Source: Gammaproteobacteria bacterium (lineage in GTDB: Bacteria; Pseudomonadota; Gammaproteobacteria; Eutrophobiales; Eutrophobiaceae). From it: a DNA stretch of 6,142 bases. The notes under the pieces are model-generated. The model searched no databases and was not told the origin of the DNA. It saw only the letters and a program-made list of their open reading frames with translations. The first letter of the stretch is position 1. Each line of letters begins with the position of its first letter. The position numbers and the translations under genes are program-made. Shown here piece after piece: positions 1 to 5,450 of this stretch. Location of the stretch: contig JACQHV010000006.1 in NCBI GenBank assembly GCA_016198885.1, positions 1 to 6,142 on the forward strand. Reading direction: 5' to 3'.

Positions 1-1
1 C

Positions 2-1279
2 TGGGACCCGGTGGAGAATGCCTCGTTCATGCCCTGGTTGGTGGGAACGGCATTGATACACTCGCTTGCCGCTACGGAAAAACGCGGTGTATTCAAGAAC
101 TGGACAGTATTATTGGCCATTTGCGCCTTTGCCCTGAGTCTTTTGGGTACATTCCTGGTCCGATCAGGAGTGCTTACTTCAGTACATGCCTTTGCCAATG
201 ACCCGGCACGCGGGGTATTTATACTTTGTTTTCTGGGACTGGTGATTGGCGGGTCGCTGATGCTCTATGCCTGGCGAGCCCCGCAAGTTGTGAGTGGAAA
301 TCAATTCAGCCCGTTGTCACGAGAGACCTTTCTTCTGTTTAACAGTGTGTTGCTGGTAACCGCCATGGCGACCATCCTGCTTGGCACGTTGTATCCGCTG
401 GTGATCGATGCGCTTGGCCTGGGCAAGCTGTCTGTCGGCGCCCCTTACTTCAATACTGTATTTGTGCCGCTCATGACACCTCTGGTTATCGTGCTGGGCA
501 TCGGCCAGTACGCTTGTTGGCGCAAGGATACAGTCAGCCGGTTGTGGCCACATTTGCGCCATGCCGCACTGGCCAGTGCAGTACTGACTGTGCTGATCAT
601 GATCATGCTCGCAGGCTCATCCGGTAATGCGCTTATGGCGGGCCTTGGTTTATTTTTGGCAATATGGATAACGGGGAGCATCTTAATCACAATCAGGGCA
701 CGACTTCGAACAGATATACCATTCCCTGCGACACTTGCAGGATTGCCCCGGGCCTTCAAGGGCATGTGTCTTGCGCATCTCGGTCTGGCCGGGGTCATAA
801 CCGGCATTACCCTTACCAGCGTTTATAGCGTGGAGACCCATGAGCGAATGGCGCCGGGTGAGAGTGTTGAGCTTGGCGGTTACACTTTCCACTTTGACAC
901 ATTGCGCGCTCTGGACGGCCCCAATTACCGCGCCAATGAAGCTGAAATTCATGTATTCAAAAAAGATAAACCCATTGCTGAACTCAGGACGCAGAAACGC
1001 ATCTATCGCACTCGCGGTACGACCATGACGGAGGCCGGCATTGATCCGGGTTTCACACGTGACCTTTATGTCTCTCTGGGTGAACCCCTCGAGGGAAATG
1101 ACTGGAGTATCCGCATTTATGTCAAGCCATTCGTTCGATGGATCTGGCTTGGTGCACTACTGATGGCAATAGGGGGTGTACTGGCGGCCACTGATCCGCG
1201 TTACCGGATTATTACACGCCGATCACTTGCAACTATCGGGCGTGATCTGCCGGAAACTGTGGCTGCGGAATCCAGGTAG
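2..1279 (+). CDS. ccmF: Cytochrome c-type biogenesis protein CcmF (heme lyase subunit), 5'-truncated by window edge
   Basis: CcmF is an inner-membrane heme lyase subunit of System I that passes heme from holo-CcmE to apocytochrome c with CcmH. The reading frame is open from base 2 and gives 425 codons. It begins inside the WWD heme-handling signature, with WDPVENASFMPW visible at residues 1-12, so the GTG at base 11 is not a real start. Full-length members have about 650 residues, so roughly 240 N-terminal residues lie upstream. Conserved histidines are visible: His20 (ALIHSL), His62 (SVHAF) and His259 (LAHLG). By analogy with E. coli these would be TM-His1 (H261), P-His2 (H303) and TM-His2 (H491); the 42-residue spacing of the first two matches exactly. 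Several hydrophobic helices follow, then a periplasmic segment with YTFHF near 296-300, and a last membrane helix ending in the family-typical ATDPRYR. The stop is 5 bp before ccmG. Identification is firm. Confidence 0.96.
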   Translation, partial: WDPVENASFMPWLVGTALIHSLAATEKRGVFKNWTVLLAICAFALSLLGTFLVRSGVLTSVHAFANDPARGVFILCFLGLVIGGSLMLYAWRAPQVVSGNQFSPLSRETFLLFNSVLLVTAMATILLGTLYPLVIDALGLGKLSVGAPYFNTVFVPLMTPLVIVLGIGQYACWRKDTVSRLWPHLRHAALASAVLTVLIMIMLAGSSGNALMAGLGLFLAIWITGSILITIRARLRTDIPFPATLAGLPRAFKGMCLAHLGLAGVITGITLTSVYSVETHERMAPGESVELGGYTFHFDTLRALDGPNYRANEAEIHVFKKDKPIAELRTQKRIYRTRGTTMTEAGIDPGFTRDLYVSLGEPLEGNDWSIRIYVKPFVRWIWLGALLMAIGGVLAATDPRYRIITRRSLATIGRDLPETVAAESR

Positions 1280-1284
1280 TCCTT

Positions 1285-1815
1285 GTGCGTTACAGTCTTC
1301 CGCTCGCCGTATTTGTAATTCTGGTCATTCTGCTTGGCATTGGTCTGAAACTCGATCCAGGCCTTGTGCCTTCACCCCTGATCGACAAACCACTGCCTGC
1401 ATTCTCGTTACCAACAGTTCATGATAGGGATGTAATGCTGACCTCTACTGATCTTCAGGGTCAGGTGGTATTACTCAATATCTGGGCATCGTGGTGCGTC
1501 GCATGCCGTACGGAACACCCGCTTCTCGTTGATTTGATGAAACAGGGCCGGGTGAATATTTATGGATTGAACTACAAGGATGAACGCCAGAATGCACTGG
1601 AGTGGCTTGCTCGACTTGGTGATCCCTACCGTGCAAGTGCCTTTGACCAGGACGGCAGGTTGGGTATTGATCTGGGTGTGTACGGTGTGCCGGAAACCTT
1701 TGTTCTCGACAGGAGAGGGATCATCCGTTACAAGCACATCGGACCGATTACACCGCAAATTCTGAAAGATAAATTACTGCCACTGATCCACAAACTTGAG
1801 TCTCCCGCTGCATGA
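1285..1815 (+). CDS. ccmG: Thiol:disulfide interchange protein CcmG/DsbE, membrane-anchored thioredoxin-fold
   Basis: CcmG is a periplasmic, membrane-tethered thioredoxin-like protein that helps keep the apocytochrome CXXCH cysteines (and CcmH) reduced. This protein has 176 residues, normal for the family. An N-terminal signal-anchor helix spans about residues 5-21. The active site is WCVAC (Cys71 and Cys74) inside NIWASWCVAC, and the cis-proline motif is YGVPETF (Pro136), followed by the VLD..G strand typical of CcmG. The active-site dipeptide is Val-Ala rather than the Pro-Thr of E. coli CcmG, which is ordinary variation. The GTG start at 1285 is chosen because the first in-frame ATG (residue 51) would remove the membrane anchor. 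A weak AGG at 1274-1276 lies 8 bases upstream. The gene sits 5 bp after ccmF and its stop overlaps the ccmH start by 4 bp (ATGA), indicating one transcript and coupled translation. Confidence 0.96.
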   Translation: MRYSLPLAVFVILVILLGIGLKLDPGLVPSPLIDKPLPAFSLPTVHDRDVMLTSTDLQGQVVLLNIWASWCVACRTEHPLLVDLMKQGRVNIYGLNYKDERQNALEWLARLGDPYRASAFDQDGRLGIDLGVYGVPETFVLDRRGIIRYKHIGPITPQILKDKLLPLIHKLESPAA

Positions 1816-2252
1816 GGTTCCATTATTTTTTTACAGGACTGTTCAATCTGCTGTTCGCTTTCAGTGTGAATGCGGCTGATGTGCCATTTACCTTCGACAA
1901 TGAAACGGATGCTGAGCGTTATCGCAATCTTGTCGAAGAGTTGCGCTGCCTTGTCTGCCAGAACCAGACGCTTGCTGATTCCGGCGCCGATCTTGCTCAG
2001 GACCTTCGTAATGAAATCTACCAGATGATACAAACTGGCAGGAGCAATGATGAAATTGTTGATTTTCTGGTAGACCGCTATGGTGATTTTGTGCTTTATC
2101 GGCCACCGTTAAATACAACAACAATCCTGCTCTGGTTTGGCCCGTTCTTGATTTTTACAGCAGCTATTTTGATTGTCATACGCATCATCCGGCGACAATC
2201 AATGGAAGTTCCTGAACAACAGGGGATGGAAAACAGGGGTAAACACTCTTGA
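1812..2252 (+). CDS. ccmH: Cytochrome c-type biogenesis protein CcmH (CcmH/CycL/NrfF family)
   Basis: CcmH is a membrane-anchored periplasmic thioredox protein that works with CcmG on apocytochrome cysteines and with CcmF and CcmI in heme ligation. The family signature LRCLVCQNQ is present with Cys46 and Cys49, followed by the expected helical bundle (DLAQDLR...IYQMIQTGRSNDEIVDFLVDRYGDFVLYRPP). Residues 1-21 form a signal peptide with a plausible cleavage after VNA (Ala21/Ala22). A single C-terminal membrane helix spans about 104-126 and is followed by basic residues. The length of 146 matches the short CcmH of organisms in which CcmI is a separate gene, unlike E. coli CcmH, which carries the TPR part fused on. 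The ATG overlaps the ccmG stop by 4 bases, and the TGA overlaps the ccmI TTG start by 4 bases. Confidence 0.96.
   Translation: MRFHYFFTGLFNLLFAFSVNAADVPFTFDNETDAERYRNLVEELRCLVCQNQTLADSGADLAQDLRNEIYQMIQTGRSNDEIVDFLVDRYGDFVLYRPPLNTTTILLWFGPFLIFTAAILIVIRIIRRQSMEVPEQQGMENRGKHS
2235..2239 (+). promoter_or_regulatory. Shine-Dalgarno sequence supporting the TTG start of ccmI
   Basis: AGGGG lies inside the end of ccmH with 9 bases between it and the TTG at 2249. It supports a TTG start that preserves the conserved CcmI N-terminus (hydrophobic helix beginning with Phe3-Trp4). The next in-frame ATG is codon 10, in the middle of that helix. The site is seen directly; its use is inferred. Confidence 0.6.
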
Positions 2253-3499
2253 TCTTCTGGATACTGGCCCTGGTCATGGTATTGCTGGCGCTATTTATTG
2301 TATTGCGCCCGCTGTATCAGCCCGGTAAAAAAATCAATCTGGAAGCTAAAATGGTTGAGAAGAAATTATTGCATGCAAGGCTTGCAGAACTGGATACTGA
2401 TTTGCAGAACAATACCGTCACTCCTGACCAGGCGGATCACATCCGGCAGGAACTTGAAAAGGAACTGATTCGTGCAGATGATCTACAAACGGCAAGTAAG
2501 ATATCTGTAGCGTCAGCTGTTTCGATCCAGCAACGATGGGGATCAATGTTATTAATCGCAATACTTTTACCGCTATTTGTCGCCGGCCTTTATCTGTGGT
2601 TGGGCGAGCCGGGAATGATTAACGCAGTTACACATCCATCAATGTCACAAACGCCTGTACTTCCATCTGTGGAAGAAATGGTCAGACGTCTCGAGTCACG
2701 TTTACAACAGGAACCGGACGATACCGGGGGGTGGTTAATGCTGGCACGTTCCTACATGGCATTGGACCGATACGATGAGGCATTACAGACGATTGAAAAA
2801 TTGTACAAACAATCCGGTGAAGACCCGGAAGTATTGCTGCAATATGCTGTTATTCTGGCAACAGCAAATAACGGACAGCTGGAGGGCAGGCCGTCTGAAT
2901 TAATCGCAGAAGCGCTTGAACTCGATCCGGATAATGCCGATGGTCTTTTATTGGCCGGTATCGCAGCGAGAGAGGAAGGTAAATATGAGTCAGCGATAGA
3001 TTACTGGAAAAAACTTTTATCACAGTTTGAAAACGATGCAAAATCCTCACTTGAAGTAAGAAAGCTTATTAGTGAAGTAGAAGAGCAAATGGACGCGGGC
3101 ATAAAAACTGAAGCTGTCCAGTCCGGAAATGATACAGGCGTTGTGAATCAAACGGCCAATTCTGTCGCAGTTAATGTTGTCCTGGATCAGCAGCTTGTAA
3201 CTCATACCAGACCTGGAGATACGTTATTTATATATGCGCAGGCGGGTGCCACGCTGATGCCTGTCGCTGTAATACGCCGGCAGGTGAGGGATCTGCCCCT
3301 GACTGTGCTGCTTGATGATTCAATGGCGGTAAACTTACAGCATAAACTGTCTGATTATGATGTAGTCAGTATCACTGCGCGTATCTCGGGATCGGGCAAC
3401 GCAGTGTCACAGAGTGGTGATCTGATCGGCAGATTGGACAAAGTGCATGTTGGACCAGGGGCGGCGGTCCGTATCGTGATCGATCAACAAATACCCTGA
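2249..3499 (+). CDS. ccmI: Cytochrome c biogenesis protein CcmI (CycH), apocytochrome chaperone with TPR domain
   Basis: CcmI binds apocytochrome c near its C-terminus and delivers it to CcmF-CcmH. The 416-residue protein has the usual plan. TM helix 1 spans about 2-19 (FWILALVMVLLAL). A cytoplasmic loop at about 27-95 contains the heptad-like run LLHARLAELDTDLQ. TM helix 2 spans about 98-118. Periplasmic TPR repeats lie at about 139-262, including WLMLARSYMALDRYDEA and IDYWKKLL. A C-terminal beta-rich domain at about 308-416 carries the family motifs LDDSMA, SGNAV..SGDL and VRIVIDQ. The TTG start is supported by the AGGGG at 2235-2239 and by the TTGA overlap with ccmH, and the rare start may keep the level low relative to ccmH. 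The stop (3497-3499) is followed immediately by an ATG in the frame of the next gene. Identification is firm; exact TPR borders are by eye. Confidence 0.95.
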   Translation: MIFWILALVMVLLALFIVLRPLYQPGKKINLEAKMVEKKLLHARLAELDTDLQNNTVTPDQADHIRQELEKELIRADDLQTASKISVASAVSIQQRWGSMLLIAILLPLFVAGLYLWLGEPGMINAVTHPSMSQTPVLPSVEEMVRRLESRLQQEPDDTGGWLMLARSYMALDRYDEALQTIEKLYKQSGEDPEVLLQYAVILATANNGQLEGRPSELIAEALELDPDNADGLLLAGIAAREEGKYESAIDYWKKLLSQFENDAKSSLEVRKLISEVEEQMDAGIKTEAVQSGNDTGVVNQTANSVAVNVVLDQQLVTHTRPGDTLFIYAQAGATLMPVAVIRRQVRDLPLTVLLDDSMAVNLQHKLSDYDVVSITARISGSGNAVSQSGDLIGRLDKVHVGPGAAVRIVIDQQIP

Positions 3500-3586
3500 A
3501 TGGTCTTGAACCGGATATTAATGTTCGATAACGTATCCCTGCAGGGGAAAGTCAAATCCGGTGTAAGTTGCAAAGTTGCGAAAAAA

Positions 3587-4216
3587 ATGAAGAACCTGAC
3601 TATAAAGACATTAGTTGTCATATTGGGACTGACAGTTACCTCTTCTGTCTACGCGGAAGGGGATCCGGAAAAAGGCAGGGAACTCTTCAAGATATGTTCC
3701 GCCTGTCATGGACAAAATGGTGAAGGTAACAAGGACCTGAATGCCCCGGCCAATGGCGGACAGAATGAATGGTATGTTATCAGGCAGCTGAAAAATTTCC
3801 GTGCCGGAATACGTGGCGCTGATCCTAAGGACACTTTCGGAATCCAGATGCGGCCGATGGCCATGAGTTTGCCGGATGATCAGGCGGTCGAGGATGTGGC
3901 CGCATATGTCGCCACCCTTGTCGCGCCGAGTCCTCCAAAAACAGTGACAGGGGATGCCGAGGCAGGGAAAAAGGCCTTCGTACCCTGCGTTGCCTGTCAC
4001 GGAGAAAAGGGCGAGGGCAGCAAGTCACTCAATGCACCGCGATTATCCAGACAACATGACTGGTATATCGTGCGGCAATTACAGAACTTCAAGGCCGGGA
4101 TCCGCGGCGCGCACCCAAAAGATATCTACGGCACACAAATGCGGCCGATGGCGCAGTTGCTTGCGACCGATGAACAGGTCAACGATGTGGCTGCCTACAT
4201 TTCAACACTGGAATGA
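3587..4216 (+). CDS. Diheme cytochrome c, c4 type (exported)
   Basis: This is a predicted periplasmic or membrane-associated diheme electron carrier. From the ATG at 3587 it has 209 residues. A signal peptide covers about 1-23 (basic start, hydrophobic 8-20, SVYA before Glu24), leaving about 186 mature residues, close to known cytochromes c4 (about 190). Two CXXCH heme sites are present: CSACH (Cys37-His41) and CVACH (Cys134-His138). Likely axial methionines lie in QMRPM of each half (Met88 or Met91; Met185 or Met188). The frame is open back to an ATG at 3500 that abuts the ccmI stop. That start adds 29 residues ahead of the signal peptide and is disfavoured, although neither start has a clear Shine-Dalgarno. 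The gene lies downstream of ccmI on the same strand, so co-transcription is likely. The electron donor and acceptor cannot be told; cytochromes c4 commonly feed terminal oxidases such as cbb3. Confidence 0.92.
   Translation: MKNLTIKTLVVILGLTVTSSVYAEGDPEKGRELFKICSACHGQNGEGNKDLNAPANGGQNEWYVIRQLKNFRAGIRGADPKDTFGIQMRPMAMSLPDDQAVEDVAAYVATLVAPSPPKTVTGDAEAGKKAFVPCVACHGEKGEGSKSLNAPRLSRQHDWYIVRQLQNFKAGIRGAHPKDIYGTQMRPMAQLLATDEQVNDVAAYISTLE
3659..4210 (+). repeat. Internal tandem duplication encoding the two cytochrome c domains
   Basis: The protein halves 25-111 and 122-208 (bases 3659-3919 and 3950-4210) align without a gap at a constant offset of 97 residues (291 bases). Counting by eye gives 52 identical of 87 positions, including both heme sites and the block RQL.NF.AGIRGA.PKD..G.QMRPMA. 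The duplication is at protein level; codons have largely diverged, which points to an old event under selection rather than a recent copy. Confidence 0.85.
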
Positions 4217-4266
4217 AAAGCGAGACTGGCGAGTAATTTTCAGGTGAAAATGTTTTCGTGTTGCCT
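4217..4266. other. Convergent intergenic gap with a weak inverted repeat
   Basis: Fifty bases separate the stop of the cytochrome gene from the stop of the minus-strand gene. They contain ATTTTC-AGGT-GAAAAT (4236-4251), a 6-bp AT-rich stem with a 4-base loop, followed by GTTTTCG, which can pair alternatively with GAAAA. A bidirectional terminator would be expected here, but the stem is weak and no clean T-run follows in either direction, so it is not called as one. Confidence 0.4.
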
Positions 4267-5241
4267 TTACGTTTTATCCGATATCACCGCGTTGAGTGTA
4301 TCGATTTCATCGAATGCGCCTTTCCGGCCGATCTGCATCGACAGTTCCCGCCAGCGCCGGCCCTTGATGTAATTATGCAGCGCTGCTGATTCGGTTTCGA
4401 GTTCGTCCATTCTTGCCTTAACGATGTCTCCAATGCTGATGATACCCACGATTCTGTTGCCGTCCATTACAGGCAGGTGCCGGATCCGGCGATCTGTCAT
4501 GCTTGACATCAATGTCTTCAGATCATCTTCAGGTTTACAGGTAATCACATCATGGGTCATGATCTTTGTCACCGGTTGCTCCAGTATTTCAATTCCGTGT
4601 CTGGAGATTGCATGTACAACATCTCTTTCCGAAAGAATCCCGGCAAGGCTCTGATCTGAATTCAGCACGACAGTGCAGCCGATCTTTTTTTCAGTCAGCA
4701 ACCTGCTTGCCTCGATAATCTTCATTTCAGGACGGATGGATATGATCTCCATCCCTTTCTTTTTCAGGATAGTTGCAGCTGAGACATGAAATCCGAGTTC
4801 CGAGTCATGGATCCTCTCCGCCAGATTATCCAGCATTCTTTGCGAATACATCTTCAGTATTGGCTTGATGTGATGTTTATTCAGGAAAAAGCCAAATGGA
4901 CCGTATTTGGGCGTGTATTTATATTTCAACTTTATCAACACGTTTTTTGGTCCTTCCTCCAGGGTGAACGTACGGCGCATTTTTGTGACGGGCAACGGAT
5001 AGCCCCTTACATTCACCTGCATCGTGTAGCCGCTGTTCTCATTCCACTCGATGCATTTTTCTTCCCATGTCCTGCCGCTCTTGTGATGCAGACGCTGAAT
5101 GAGCCCCAGCCCATCGCCAGAAATTCTTTCGACCCGTGTAATATCAGGCAAGATTTCATTATAGTGATCAAAATTGGTAATGACCTTCCAGACGACATTT
5201 GCATGCGCCTTGATGGTTCTATTTATTTCCACTACAGACAT
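4267..5241 (-). CDS. SRPBCC (START/polyketide-cyclase-like) domain fused to a CBS-domain pair
   Basis: A 324-residue soluble protein with no signal peptide or membrane helix, so cytoplasmic. Residues about 1-147 look like an SRPBCC/START-type domain. They start with VEINRTIKAHANVVWKVITN, continue with DHYNEILPDITRVE and alternating strands including RTWEEKCIEW and TKMRRTFTLEE, and end in a long helix (KPILKMYSQRMLDNLAERI); this fold usually encloses a hydrophobic ligand. Residues about 155-278 are a CBS pair. CBS1 carries GILSERD (201-207). CBS2 carries RIRHLPV (252-258) and GIISIGD (266-272). Both fit the G-h-h-S-x-x-D pattern that contacts the ribose/phosphate of adenosine ligands. A helix and a 29-residue tail after YIKGR finish the protein. 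Both modules are recognisable; ligand and function are unknown. It appears monocistronic, convergent with the cytochrome and divergent from rnfC. The ATG at 5241 is fixed by a strong Shine-Dalgarno. A nucleotide-gated ligand-binding or regulatory role is only inference. Confidence 0.85.
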   Translation of the reverse strand: MSVVEINRTIKAHANVVWKVITNFDHYNEILPDITRVERISGDGLGLIQRLHHKSGRTWEEKCIEWNENSGYTMQVNVRGYPLPVTKMRRTFTLEEGPKNVLIKLKYKYTPKYGPFGFFLNKHHIKPILKMYSQRMLDNLAERIHDSELGFHVSAATILKKKGMEIISIRPEMKIIEASRLLTEKKIGCTVVLNSDQSLAGILSERDVVHAISRHGIEILEQPVTKIMTHDVITCKPEDDLKTLMSSMTDRRIRHLPVMDGNRIVGIISIGDIVKARMDELETESAALHNYIKGRRWRELSMQIGRKGAFDEIDTLNAVISDKT

Positions 5242-5249
5242 ACTTCATG

Positions 5250-5255
5250 TCCTCC
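5250..5255 (-). promoter_or_regulatory. Strong ribosome binding site of the SRPBCC-CBS gene
   Basis: TCCTCC on the + strand reads GGAGGA on the minus strand, 8 bases before the ATG at 5241. It is the best Shine-Dalgarno match in the window and decides this start over the out-of-frame ATG at 5248-5246. Confidence 0.8.
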
Positions 5256-5450
5256 GGACTGAAATTCAAAGTGGTATTTACCTGATGACGAATATCTGCC
5301 AGACGTTATCCGGCGACAGTATCGGGTAAACCATGATGAATTATTTTAGTATGCCGCCTTAAAGATGGATATTGAAAATTCTTCCCAATCTTGTTGCTTT
5401 GCAAAAAAAAGTAGGACTAACAGCCTGCACTGGGTACAATTCTGTAATCA
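5256..5450. other. Divergent intergenic region between the SRPBCC-CBS gene and rnfC
   Basis: This stretch must hold both divergent promoters unless rnfC is transcribed from elsewhere. On the + strand TACAAT (5435-5440) is a good -10 match, but no convincing -35 lies 16-18 bases upstream. On the minus strand TAAAAT (5348-5343) is a possible -10 for the SRPBCC-CBS gene, again with a poor -35. An imperfect inverted repeat, GCCAGA-CGTTA-TCCGGC (5298-5314, one mismatched pair), could be an operator or chance. A run of eight A lies at 5403-5410. No coding sequence or RNA gene is recognised here. Confidence 0.4.

Noticed and set aside
11..13. GTG at base 11 as the start of ccmF
   Set aside because: The frame continues to the window edge, and the residues before it (Trp-Asp-Pro) belong to the conserved WWD segment, so the gene is truncated by the window.
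592..606. Palindromic run of GATCAT units
   Set aside because: It lies in a CcmF membrane helix coding for Leu-Ile-Met-Ile-Met, and no regulatory role is needed to explain it.
3477..3486. Perfect 10-base palindrome TGATCGATCA
   Set aside because: It encodes the conserved VIDQ near the C-terminus of CcmI, so the sequence is explained by coding constraint and codon choice.
3506..3534. Possible promoter TTGAAC, 17-base spacer, TAACGT, ahead of the cytochrome gene
   Set aside because: The -10 matches the consensus at only three of six positions, and such matches are expected by chance in AT-rich spacers. It is not strong enough to call.
4236..4251. ATTTTC-AGGT-GAAAAT hairpin as a bidirectional terminator
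   Set aside because: The stem is short and AT-rich with no T-run after it in either direction, so it is only noted in the gap entry.
4786..5262. Open frame of 158 codons on the + strand opposite the SRPBCC domain
   Set aside because: It is a shadow of the minus-strand gene, which has recognisable domains and a strong ribosome binding site.
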